A DNA stretch of 8,262 nucleotides from Spirochaetales bacterium (GCA_007123465.1 SKLB01000230.1:1-8262), one strand, 5' to 3'. Shown: positions 1 through 8,000, numbered from the stretch's first letter. Numbers and translations: made by a program. Notes: generated by a model from the sequence alone, not told the origin.

Positions 1-434
1 TGATGCGGCTGTACGGGTTCTACTCTGTGCCCGAGCGCGCTCTGTTTCTGGAACTGATAAAAGTCAGCGGCGTCGGGCCCAAGCAGGCACTGCGCATTCT
101 CTCCGGTGCCGGGATCGAGCGTTTGCCGCTGATTCTGGAAACCGGCGATGTAGACGCCCTGGCCGCCTTGCCCGGTCTCGGGCGTAAGACCGCGCAGAAG
201 ATCCTGGTGACACTGCAGGGAACGCTCAATCTGCAAGACGGCGTTTCAGGTGGCGTAGCGGGCGGCGAGATTGTAACCGCTCTGGTGGATATGGGGTTTG
301 ATCGCAAAGCGGCACAGAGCGCCGCAGCGACGGCTGAGAAAGCTGTGGACTACGACGGGATCGAAGCCGACCGGCGTGAAGCCGAAATCCTGCGCCGGGC
401 AATCATAACGCTCAGTGGCGGCGATACACTATGA
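1..434 (+). CDS. ruvA: Holliday junction branch migration protein RuvA (3' part, start outside window)
   Basis: RuvA is the DNA-binding subunit of the RuvAB branch-migration machine. It binds Holliday junctions as a tetramer and loads the RuvB motors. The visible part begins in the family's RLYGF...ERALFLELIKVSGVGPK stretch, which normally lies about 65 residues into a roughly 200-residue protein. The ATG at position 3 is therefore internal and the true start is upstream of the window. The two helix-hairpin-helix DNA-contact motifs are visible as VSGVGPKQALRIL and LPGLGRKTAQKIL. The C-terminal domain III, which contacts RuvB, follows a Gly-rich linker (SGGVAGGE) and starts at IVTALVDMGFDRKAA. 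The stop TGA at 432-434 overlaps the ruvB ATG as ATGA, indicating translational coupling. Nothing looks broken. The identification is firm; only the N-terminal domain cannot be seen. Confidence 0.96.
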   Translation, partial: MRLYGFYSVPERALFLELIKVSGVGPKQALRILSGAGIERLPLILETGDVDALAALPGLGRKTAQKILVTLQGTLNLQDGVSGGVAGGEIVTALVDMGFDRKAAQSAAATAEKAVDYDGIEADRREAEILRRAIITLSGGDTL

Positions 435-1474
435 ACGAACCAGGCCTGCTGCACCCCGAGATACCCGATGACGACGGCGTGGAACAGCGCCTGCGGCCCT
501 CACGGCTGAACGAGTTCCAGGGGCAGGACGCGGTCAAGAAGAATCTGGAAGTCTTCATCACCGCCGCACGTAACCGCGGCGATGCTCTCGATCACGTGTT
601 CCTCAGCGGACCGCCGGGGCTCGGCAAGACCACCCTGGCCGGTATCATGGCGCAGGAGATGGGGGTTGATTTCAAAGTCACCGCTGCCCCGGCGCTGGAG
701 AAACCCAAGGACCTCGCCGGTATCCTGACTACGGTGAGCGAGAAGACCGTGTTTTTCATCGATGAGATCCACCGTCTCAAGCCGGCCATCGAAGAGATGC
801 TCTACATCGCAATGGAGGACTATCAGCTGGACTGGATTATCGGCCAGGGCCCGTCGGCGCGCACGGTGCGGATTCCAATTCCACCGTTCACGCTGATCGG
901 CGCAACCACCAAGGCCGGCCTGGTGGCAGGACCGCTGTACAGCCGTTTCGGCATCCCGGTGCGGCTTGACTTCTACACCCTGGAGGACATTCGCAAGATT
1001 ATCTGTCGCTCGGCGGCAATTCTGGATGTCGAGCTCGACTCGGCCGCGGTAGCGATCCTTGCGCGCTGTTCGCGCGGTACGCCGCGGGTTGCCAACCGGT
1101 TGCTGCGGCGCGTGCGTGACTTTGCCCAGGTACTCGGTGACGGGCGGATCAACCAGGCAGTGGTGGAAGAGAGTATGCAGCGCCTCGAAATTGACGATTA
1201 CGGACTGGAGCAGCACGACAGACGCATTCTGGCCACCATCATCGGCACCTACAGCGGTGGGCCGGTGGGGGCCGAGACGCTGGCAATATCGGTTGGCGAG
1301 GCAATCGACACACTGGAAGACTTCTACGAACCCTACCTGATCCAGCGAGGATTCCTGATGCGGACACCGCGCGGCCGCGTTGCCACCGCGCTGGCCTACC
1401 AGCATCTGGGGCTACCGGGAGCACCGCCGGAGAACGATGAAGACCAGGGACTTCTCTTTCGAAATTCCCAGTGA
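431..1474 (+). CDS. ruvB: Holliday junction branch migration ATPase RuvB
   Basis: RuvB is a hexameric AAA+ motor that pumps DNA through RuvA-bound Holliday junctions during recombinational repair. The 347-residue length is normal for the family. Visible elements are the N-terminal LRPSRLNEFQGQ motif (residues 21-32), Walker A GPPGLGKT (60-67), Walker B FFIDEIH (108-114), sensor 1 GATT (157-160), the arginine-finger segment GPLYSRFG (167-174, R172) and sensor 2 GTPR (216-219). The C-terminal winged-helix domain follows from about GGPVGAETLA (277-286) through the YLIQRGFLMRTPRGR stretch that contacts DNA. All catalytic residues are present. The start ATG lies inside the end of ruvA (ATGA), so translation is probably coupled. 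The 3' end overlaps the start of queA. The arginine-finger loop reads PLYSRFG instead of the more common PLRDRFG, but the finger itself is kept. Confidence 0.98.
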   Translation: MNEPGLLHPEIPDDDGVEQRLRPSRLNEFQGQDAVKKNLEVFITAARNRGDALDHVFLSGPPGLGKTTLAGIMAQEMGVDFKVTAAPALEKPKDLAGILTTVSEKTVFFIDEIHRLKPAIEEMLYIAMEDYQLDWIIGQGPSARTVRIPIPPFTLIGATTKAGLVAGPLYSRFGIPVRLDFYTLEDIRKIICRSAAILDVELDSAAVAILARCSRGTPRVANRLLRRVRDFAQVLGDGRINQAVVEESMQRLEIDDYGLEQHDRRILATIIGTYSGGPVGAETLAISVGEAIDTLEDFYEPYLIQRGFLMRTPRGRVATALAYQHLGLPGAPPENDEDQGLLFRNSQ

Positions 1475-2495
1475 GCTGATTGCGCAGCAGCCGGCGCCGC
1501 AGCGCGAGCAGGCGCGTCTGCTCTGCATGCCGCGCGGCGGTGGTCCGTTGCGCGACCGCCACGTGTTCGACCTGCCCGAGCTGTTGCCCGCTGATGCGCT
1601 GATGGTGTTCAACAACACGCGCGTGCGGCCGTGCCGCCTGCTCGGGCGCTCTGCCTCCGGCGCGCAGGTGGAACTGTTGCTGCTCGAAGCGCGTGACCGG
1701 CTCGGACTCCAATGGAGCGTTATGGCGGGACCGGCGCGGCGCGCCAGACCCGGCGCAGTGATTGAGTTACCCGACGGGCTGAACGGCGAGGTCATTGCGC
1801 GCGAGCAGGAGATCCAGCACGTGCGTTTCTCGCGCGCGGTTGATGATCGCTATCTGGAAGCGCACGGGCACGTCCCGCTGCCACCGTATATCCGCCGCGG
1901 TGACACTTCAGCGGACCGGCAGCGCTACCAGACCGTGTTCGCCGCGCGCTACGGCTCGGCGGCGGCGCCAACCGCCGGGCTGCACTTCACGCCGCAGCTG
2001 CTGCAGCGCATCGATCAGCGCGGCATCGAACGCTGCTTTGTGACGCTGCACGTGGGTTTGGGCACCTTTCGGCCCATGCGCAGTGAGAACGTGGTTGAGC
2101 ACCGCATGCATCGCGAACGCTACTCGGTTCCTGCAGCCAGCGCCGCGGCGGTGACGCGTGCGAAGCGTGCCGGGCGCCCGATTATTGCGGTTGGCACAAC
2201 CTCGGTGCGTACGCTCGAGAGCGCCTGGTCCAGCGCCGCGACGCACGACCGCCCCGTGGCCGATGCCGCAGGGCTCGCTGCCGGCGACGGTGAGACCGAG
2301 CTGTTCATTTATCCGGGTTTTCGCTTTCAGGTTGTCGATGAAATGATCACCAACTTCCACACACCCGAATCATCGCTGGTGGTTATGGTGGCGGCGTTCG
2401 CCGGCCGCGAGGCGATTTTGAGCGCCTACCGTCACGCGGTTGGCGAGCGCTACCGTTTTTTTTCCTACGGTGACGCGATGTACCTGCATCAGTAA
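1437..2495 (+). CDS. queA: S-adenosylmethionine:tRNA ribosyltransferase-isomerase QueA
   Basis: QueA transfers and isomerises the ribosyl group of S-adenosylmethionine onto 7-aminomethyl-7-deazaguanine in tRNA, giving epoxyqueuosine, the penultimate step of queuosine synthesis. I chose the ATG at 1437, giving 352 residues, because the protein then starts MKTRDFSFEIPSELIAQQP, the usual family N-terminus. An open frame upstream (from 1380) only reads ruvB DNA in another frame. GGAG at 1429-1432 lies four bases before the ATG. Family motifs are all present: VFNNTRVRP (57-65), GHVPLPPYIRR (144-154), DRQRYQTVFA (160-169), the APTAGLHFT block (177-185), LHVGLGTFRP (204-213), AVGTTSVRTLES (251-262), a TNFHTPESSL segment (305-314) and the terminal FFSYGDAMYL (341-350). 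The gene overlaps ruvB by 38 bases out of frame, so it belongs to the ruvAB operon. Its last 7 bases overlap the converging gene on the other strand. Confidence 0.97.
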   Translation: MKTRDFSFEIPSELIAQQPAPQREQARLLCMPRGGGPLRDRHVFDLPELLPADALMVFNNTRVRPCRLLGRSASGAQVELLLLEARDRLGLQWSVMAGPARRARPGAVIELPDGLNGEVIAREQEIQHVRFSRAVDDRYLEAHGHVPLPPYIRRGDTSADRQRYQTVFAARYGSAAAPTAGLHFTPQLLQRIDQRGIERCFVTLHVGLGTFRPMRSENVVEHRMHRERYSVPAASAAAVTRAKRAGRPIIAVGTTSVRTLESAWSSAATHDRPVADAAGLAAGDGETELFIYPGFRFQVVDEMITNFHTPESSLVVMVAAFAGREAILSAYRHAVGERYRFFSYGDAMYLHQ

Positions 2496-3088
2496 GTGAA
2501 GCGGTCCATCTCCAGGAAGGTACGTCGCACGTCCTGCAGACGGTCGAGATGGCGGCCGATGATCGCTTCGTAATCCAGTGTCCCGGTCTCGATGCGGTGA
2601 TTCTCGTCCTGCCAGTACTGGATCTGCGTCAACTGCAGTCGGCGCAGTTCCCACGCGCGCGCCGACCACTCGAGCGCTTCATCCCAGTAGTACAGCGCGG
2701 CACGGAAGAGCGACTCTGCAGTCTCCAGGCTCTCGAGATTCTGGCGCTGCCACGGGTAGTTGAAGAAGTAGGCGTTGAACTTGTTGTACTTGCTGCCCCA
2801 GCGCAGGTGAAGTTCAACCATTTTCAGGTTGACGTGCATCATGAACAGGTAGCGGTAGCGTTCCCAGTGAGCCGCGTCCTCGATGCGCGCCAGTGCAAAC
2901 AGCGGGTTGGCAAAGTCGGCTGCCAGGGCGCGTTCGAGCCAGTAGACATTCTCTGCTATACGCTCGGGATACTGATAGAAATTCTCGCGGTAGAGGCGAT
3001 AGAACTGTTCCTTGTAGAGGACGCGATACGAGTAGAGCGGTGCCGTCAGCACGGCAATCAGTACAATCAGCGTTACTGCCCGTTTCAT
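2489..3088 (-). CDS. Small exported or membrane-anchored protein of unknown function, rich in aromatic residues
   Basis: I do not recognise a named family. The 199-residue product starts MKRAVTLIVLIAVLTAPLYS, a short basic end followed by a hydrophobic stretch. This is either a signal peptide or a single membrane anchor, so the rest should lie outside the cytoplasm. There is no cysteine, so it is not a lipoprotein. About 37 of 199 residues are Tyr, Trp or Phe (18, 8 and 11), unusually many for a soluble protein. The body looks all-helical; segments such as YWLERALAADFANPLFALARI and ETAESLFRAALYYWDEALEW resemble tetratricopeptide-type helices, but no clear repeat is visible. It begins six bases after tmk and is surely co-transcribed. 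The purine run GAAAGGG abuts the ATG, so initiation may depend on ribosomes ending tmk. From memory, similar proteins sit after tmk in some spirochaetes; this is unverified. Confidence 0.85.
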   Translation of the reverse strand: MKRAVTLIVLIAVLTAPLYSYRVLYKEQFYRLYRENFYQYPERIAENVYWLERALAADFANPLFALARIEDAAHWERYRYLFMMHVNLKMVELHLRWGSKYNKFNAYFFNYPWQRQNLESLETAESLFRAALYYWDEALEWSARAWELRRLQLTQIQYWQDENHRIETGTLDYEAIIGRHLDRLQDVRRTFLEMDRFTY

Positions 3089-3094
3089 CCCTTT

Positions 3095-3715
3095 CTATAT
3101 CGGCTGGAATCCCAGTGCGCTGCATACCTCGGCGGCAATCGTATCGGCGGGTTGGTTTCCGTCGATGCGCACGATCCGCATCCGCCGCTCGGCAGCAAAA
3201 TCGGCCAGAATTGCGTTGTATCGCGTGTGGACCCGCCGCTGGAAGTCGAGACTGTCGAAGAGTTCTTCCTGGCTACGCTCGGCGCGCCTGCTGGCACACA
3301 TCAGCGGGTCAACATCGACGTAGATCAGCCAGGCGGGCAGAGGGAACGCGGCGTTGAGTGTGGCAACAAAATCGGGATCGGTTTCGAGCGCCTGATAGGC
3401 GAGCGAAGAGAACAGATAGCGATCACAGATGACCCATGACGTGCGCAGGCGCTCGCAGATGCCGTGCTCGCGCGCGAAGAGGTGTTCGTTGCGGTCGGCG
3501 GCGAAGAGGTAGGCAAGGGTGTCGGCTTCGAGGAACTGCTCGCGGCGCAGCGCGGCGCGTATCAGGCGGCCGACGGCTCCCTCGCTCGGTTCGGCGGTTG
3601 CCCATACCGGTTGACCGGCGCGCTGCATCGCCTGCTGCAGCAAGCTCGTCTGGGTTGTAGTTCCTGCGCCGTCCAGCCCTTCAAAAACAACAAAACGCTC
3701 CAATACTTTGCGCAT
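3095..3715 (-). CDS. tmk: Thymidylate kinase (dTMP kinase) with an atypical P-loop
   Basis: Tmk phosphorylates dTMP to dTDP with ATP in the cytoplasm and is essential for dTTP supply. The chosen ATG (complement of 3713-3715) gives 206 residues, the usual length; a purine-rich GGGGAAG lies about seven bases upstream. A longer open frame runs back to 4129, but it is antisense to the neighbouring gene and has no family similarity. Visible motifs are VVFEGLDGAGTTTQ (9-22, P-loop), AEPSEGAVGRLIR (41-53, nucleotide-binding EP), FAADRNEH (71-78), VICDRYLFSSLAYQ (95-108, with the DRY motif at 98-100) and LIYVDVDP (130-137). The LID-like SRRAERSQEELFD follows at about 142-154. The invariant Walker A lysine is Thr19 here. 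All other hallmarks are intact, so the protein is probably active, but this is worth checking. It is transcribed away from the TamB-like gene and is followed by the exported small protein. Confidence 0.95.
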   Translation of the reverse strand: MRKVLERFVVFEGLDGAGTTTQTSLLQQAMQRAGQPVWATAEPSEGAVGRLIRAALRREQFLEADTLAYLFAADRNEHLFAREHGICERLRTSWVICDRYLFSSLAYQALETDPDFVATLNAAFPLPAWLIYVDVDPLMCASRRAERSQEELFDSLDFQRRVHTRYNAILADFAAERRMRIVRIDGNQPADTIAAEVCSALGFQPI

Positions 3716-3805
3716 GGTGTGCTTCCCCGATGCTTCGGCGTGCTTTTTTTCCGCCTCGCGTTGTGATACTATAGTATTGATTGAAGATCGGGAATAGATG
3801 ACTCC
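3716..3805. promoter_or_regulatory. Divergent promoter region between tmk and the TamB-like gene
   Basis: These 90 bases separate two genes read in opposite directions and must hold the promoters of both. On the + strand an extended -10 candidate, TGATACTAT (3764-3772), lies about 17 bases after a run of seven T's (3744-3750) that could act as a weak -35. A perfect palindrome overlaps it. I could not find a convincing -35/-10 pair for the tmk direction. TGCTT occurs three times at 3720, 3731 and 3741, close to one helical turn apart, within the tmk leader. Promoter positions are inferred from pattern only. Confidence 0.5.
3766..3777. repeat. Perfect 12-base palindrome, possible operator
   Basis: ATACTATAGTAT reads identically on both strands. 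It is the most AT-rich spot in the tmk/tamB intergenic region and overlaps the putative -10 of the TamB-like gene. It could be a regulator binding site, a pair of overlapping -10 elements serving both directions, or chance in AT-rich promoter DNA. No known operator consensus was recognised. Confidence 0.4.
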
Positions 3806-5059
3806 ATGAAGCAAACCGGCGGTTTTGGCCGCATTCATCTCGCGCAGCTTCTCATGCTCGCCGTGCTGATAGTGGTAACCGCAATCGCGCTGGTTCCGCT
3901 GCAGCGCGCAATTGACGTGCGCATGCAGCAATTGAAGGACGAGCTGATTACGGCTACCGAAGTCAGGCTTGGTCGGCGGGTGTCGTACAGCTCCATATCT
4001 CCTTCGATCTTCCGTTTTCTTGACATCCGCGGCTTGCGTGTTCTCGGCGAACCCGGTGAGCGCGATGTGCTGCTCGACGTAGGCCGGGTAAAGGCGCACT
4101 ACAACGTGCTGAAGCTGTTCTCCGATCATCCGTTAGACGCTCTGACCGAACTGCGGCTGGAAAACAGTTCGATCGATCTCGATTATCGCCGCGATCAGGA
4201 CGTGCTGGATTTTGTGCGGCAGACCGTTAGCGCGAACGGCGCGCGTCAGGCTGCTGGTGCGGTTGAGATTCCGCTCGAGCTGCGCATCCGTGGTGACAAC
4301 ATGTCGCTTCGCTATCAGGGACCAACGGGCGAGTACCGGGCTCAGAACCTTGGTTTTGTTGTGAGCGTTGGCGGCGAAGCAACGGCTCTTTCGCTCAACG
4401 GCAACTTCGGTTACCTGCACCAGGACGGAGGCAGGGTGCGCGCAGACGGCGCATCGGTTGACGGGAGCTGGTCCGACGCTGCATCACACGCTCGATTACT
4501 GATAGACGTGCCGCGGGTCCAGACAGCTGCCGCAACCGTTGTCAACCAGACGTTCCAGCTTGATTACGACGGCCGTACTATCGATGTGCGCAAGGTTCGT
4601 GACCGTTCGCCGATAGACCTTTCGCTGATAATCGATCCGATTGCGGCAACGGTACAGATAGATTTTCTCACCGACGGTATGATTCCCGCCAATGTAATGG
4701 AGCTGCAGGGGCCGTTGGCGGTGTTCAATCCGTGGTTGCTCGGCGAGACCAGCGGACAGGGGCGGCTGAACTACAACCACACCACGCGGGAGCTGAGTTA
4801 CAATCTGCGTATCAGTAACCGCGTGCGTAACCCGGAGGTCTCCGAACCAATAACGGTTGCGCTGGCAGTGGAGGGTGATACCCGCAGCGCCGATATCGAG
4901 TACTTCAGTGTGCAGAGCAGTCAGGGACAGGCGCTGTTCGGCGGCGCGCTTGATCTGGTCAATCGCGTTCCTCACGGCGATCTGCTGTTCGACCGGTTCA
5001 GCTACGACGGTATCGGGCCGCTGAGCGCCTCTTTTCAAGTCAGTGCCGAGCGTGGTTGA
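3806..5059 (+). CDS. tamB: TamB/AsmA-like protein, N-terminal part (frame ends at internal TGA)
   Basis: This is the first 417 codons of a TamB-type protein, a long beta-rich bridge between inner and outer membranes involved in outer-membrane protein assembly and/or lipid transport. A membrane anchor is visible at about residues 13-31 (AQLLMLAVLIVVTAIALVP), so the rest should lie in the periplasm. It is followed by an AsmA-like segment, GRRVSYSSISPSIFRFLDI (57-75), then alternating polar and hydrophobic beta-strand sequence. ATG 3806 is preceded by GGGAA at 3790-3794, a rather long 11-base spacing. The frame stops at TGA 5057-5059. The same frame continues without another stop to 8128 and there carries the family's C-terminal domain, so this is the front part of one interrupted gene rather than a complete protein. 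Its C-terminus after IGPLSASFQVSAERG shows no domain end. Confidence 0.85.
   Translation: MKQTGGFGRIHLAQLLMLAVLIVVTAIALVPLQRAIDVRMQQLKDELITATEVRLGRRVSYSSISPSIFRFLDIRGLRVLGEPGERDVLLDVGRVKAHYNVLKLFSDHPLDALTELRLENSSIDLDYRRDQDVLDFVRQTVSANGARQAAGAVEIPLELRIRGDNMSLRYQGPTGEYRAQNLGFVVSVGGEATALSLNGNFGYLHQDGGRVRADGASVDGSWSDAASHARLLIDVPRVQTAAATVVNQTFQLDYDGRTIDVRKVRDRSPIDLSLIIDPIAATVQIDFLTDGMIPANVMELQGPLAVFNPWLLGETSGQGRLNYNHTTRELSYNLRISNRVRNPEVSEPITVALAVEGDTRSADIEYFSVQSSQGQALFGGALDLVNRVPHGDLLFDRFSYDGIGPLSASFQVSAERG
5057..5059 (+). other. In-frame TGA interrupting the TamB-like reading frame
   Basis: The TGA is codon 418 of a frame running from ATG 3806 to TGA 8126-8128 (1440 codons before the final stop, counting this one). 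The six codons after it (T T A R S E) lead into the next possible start, GTG 5078, in the same frame. Other genes here (ruvA, ruvB, the exported small protein) use TGA as their normal stop, so a general reassignment of TGA is excluded. A CGA-to-TGA transition or a TGG misread are the simplest origins. Only weak 4-bp hairpins (for example AGCG/CGCT at 5072-5075 and 5084-5087) lie just downstream, which does not look like a selenocysteine signal. Confidence 0.9.
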
Positions 5060-5077
5060 ACAACGGCACGCAGCGAA

Positions 5078-8000
5078 GTGGTGCGCTACGGGCAATCTCG
5101 GTTTTACGATGTCGAGCTGGCAATGCGCCAGGAGGGTGATCGCAGCGGCTATTCGGCGCTGGCCTTTCTTGACTCCGAGCGCCGTGGCTGGGTGGAGCTG
5201 AGCGGGCAGAGCAGTGCCGCGGCCGATAACGGCATTGAGGTGTTGGCCGAGTTCCGTAACGCTGCGGTGGATGCCGTCATTGAAGTTGCCGCGGACCTGT
5301 TGCCCGGATTTCCGCGTGACCGGGTAACCGCCGCACTCGGCGGTAGCGTTCTGGATACGCGGGTGCGCGCCAGCAGCGCGGGGCAACGGTTGCGGGTCGA
5401 GGCCCCATTTGTTTCGCTCTATGATCCCCAACGGCCGGACCGCTACGCCGCATTTGGGTTCTACGCCGCTGAGACGGGCTTTGAGGTGCGCGATGCGGTG
5501 GTTGCCAGCGGTGAGTATCTGCTGCGCGGCGGATTGTTTGCACAAGTGGCCGATGATCAACGGATTGATTTCCAGGCGGAATTTCTCGACGGGCGACGGC
5601 GCTACGCAGTCGAGGGCCTGGTGGATGATGCGCGCACGGTGGTCTTTCACGGTAGTCACGGACTGGATGGCCGGCTGCATCTGGCGGATAGCGGGGAGGT
5701 GGTCTACTCTGCACGCGCTCAGCGGTTTCCGCTGCCGTTCTCTGATAACGGTGCCACGCTCTCTTTCGATCTGTCGGGAATGTTCCGCTCGTTGGACCAG
5801 TGGGATGTTTCGTTGCGGAGACTGGAGCTTGGTGAAGTGCGCCTGGGCGAACGCGGTTTCACCGTCAATCTGAGCGGCCGGTTCAACGCCGCCGGCGGCA
5901 GGATTGAACGCCTGACCTATTCCGATTCGGTATCGCGTGTCAGCGGTTCGGGAACCGCCGAATACAACCTGTTTGGCGGTGGTGAGGCTTCGCTGCTGCT
6001 CAATCTGAACGCCCTGGATAGTGCTGAACGTTACGAACTGCAGGCAAGCCTGGATGCCGGTGAACTGACGGCCGCGCTGGTATTTGAGCGTTCACCACTG
6101 GCGCGCATTGCAGTCGAAGGAATCCGAGGTTCGGTCAACGGTGTCATGACTCTCGATGGACCGCTGTCCGATCCACGCCTGACTGCCGATTTTCAGGTGG
6201 TGGAAGGCGCTGTCAACAATGACGCCATCAGCGCTAATGGACGGGTGACCTACTCGGATCAGGTAATCACACTGGAGACAATACGCGGGCAATACGTCAC
6301 AAACTCGCTGTCCGGCGGGCGCGGCACCATCGACCTTCGCAACTCAACGATTGATCTGCAGGCTACCGTGCGCAACAGCGCCCGGCATCGCGCCCAACCA
6401 CGAACGCTGCGCCTGCGCTCGCAACTCGAATCAGATGAACCGCAGGAGGATCTCTTTGCGGTGCTTGCCGGACCTTTTCGCGGCAGCGTCCGGATTGAAG
6501 GGCTGGACATCCTGCCGAGCCGCTACGGTGACTGGGACTTCACCGTCGATCGTAGCGCGGAACGCATTCTCGTAAGCGGCGGACCGTCGGATGCAGTGTC
6601 GGCCGTGCTCCACAGTAACGGTCAGTTCCGGATTGAGCTGCTCGATCCGCTGCCGATCCGCTTCGTGGCCGCCGGGAGGCTGCAGGACGGAGAAGTCGAG
6701 GCTAACATTACTCAGGTGCTGGTTCAGATAGACGAGGTTCCGGACCTGTTTGACCTTAGAGCACTTACAATCCACGCCGGGCGGATCAGCGGCGGGATTC
6801 GGCTTGTGGGACCGTTGAGCGACCCGGACCTCTACGGAACCCTGACCGCTGATGGGGTACGCGGAAATCTCGATCTGCTGCGTGATCCTATCGGTCCTGC
6901 GAAGATCTACCTGGTGCTGCAGGAGAAGCAGCTGCGGCTGACTCCGTTTGAGACCGCGGTGGGATCCGGTAGCGGCACGCTGCGCGGGACAATCGTGCTG
7001 CACCGCTGGGCGGTGGACGAGTTTCAGCTGGACATCGAGTCAGGAGAGAGCGGTGTGCCGGTGGCGCACACCTTCGGTGGATTGAGCGTGGACGGTTACG
7101 GAGTCGGGAGCATGCGGATTGCGGGCTCACCGGGGTTTGTTACTATAACCGGTGACATTGAGGCGCGCGCAACGACGCTGGCAGTGTCACCGCGCGACCA
7201 GCGGCGCGAACCGGACTCCGACTCTATGACCACGGTAAATCTGAACCTTCGTACCGGACGGCGGGTTGAGTTTCTCTGGCCGTCGCGCGAGTTTCCGGTT
7301 GTGCGCAGCTTTGCCCAGGCTAATGAGCGACTGCAGCTGCAGTACTCCGATGAGGCCGGAACCTTTCGTCTGCGCGGCGACGTCGGCATCCAGGGTGGGG
7401 AGATATACTACTTCGATCGTAGCTTCTATATCCGCGAGGGACAGATCGTTTTCGACGAGACCGAGGAGTTGTTTGATCCTCGCCTGCGGGCGCGTGCCGA
7501 GCTGCGCGAGGTTGGCAGGGAGGGACCGGTACGGATCTTTCTGATTGCCGACGGCAGCCGTTTGAGCGAGTTCTCGCCGCGTTTCGAGTCTTCGCCAACC
7601 ATGAGCGACTCGGAAATCGCTACGCTGATCGGCGGCGGACTGATTACCGGCGGCCCTGACGACGTGTTCAACATCTCTACCGCGATGCTGGCAACAACCG
7701 ACATTGTTACGCCGTTTGGTATCATGAACAACGTTGAGACCAGTATACGCGACGCGCTCGGCCTCGATCTGTTCTCGGTGCGCACGCAGCTGTTTCAGAA
7801 TCTGGTTGTTGGAGCGCTGGAAGAGCCCGCCGAGGACCCCCTTGACAGTTACGGCCCATCTCTTGGACAGTACCTGGACAATACCACGGTTTTTCTCGGC
7901 AAATATCTGGGTTCCTCGCTGTTTCTGGAGCTCCTGGTTCAGATCAGGTCCCGGAACCCGCTGGAGCCACAGGGGGAATCGCTCGGAGGAATAGAGGTTG

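Noticed and set aside
500..1405. Minus-strand open frame of 301 codons inside ruvB
   Set aside because: It is a shadow of ruvB, whose full set of AAA+ motifs leaves no doubt about the coding strand.
1380..1436. Upstream start for queA
   Set aside because: It would add 19 residues read from ruvB DNA that do not resemble any QueA N-terminus.
2549..3439. Long + strand open frame of 296 codons
   Set aside because: It is antisense to the small exported protein and tmk, both well supported. It has no family similarity and no start signal, and is a by-product of GC-rich codon use.
3725..3750. Terminator-like hairpin plus T-run (CCGA-TGCT-TCGG then seven T's)
   Set aside because: The stem is only 4 bp, the T-run starts 5 bases after it, and no + strand gene ends just upstream, so there is nothing for it to terminate.
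3716..4129. Extended N-terminus for tmk (344-codon version)
   Set aside because: The extra 138 codons are antisense to tamB and have no kinase similarity. The ATG at 3715 gives the normal family length and start.
5057..5100. Selenocysteine insertion at the tamB TGA
   Set aside because: TamB proteins are not a known selenoprotein family, no conserved redox site is expected here, and the downstream sequence forms only weak 4-bp hairpins unlike a bacterial SECIS element.
4496..5680. Minus-strand open frame of 394 codons spanning the TGA in tamB
   Set aside because: It lies wholly antisense to tamB, whose translation shows clear TamB character on both sides. The composition is that of a frame shadow and no domain is recognisable.
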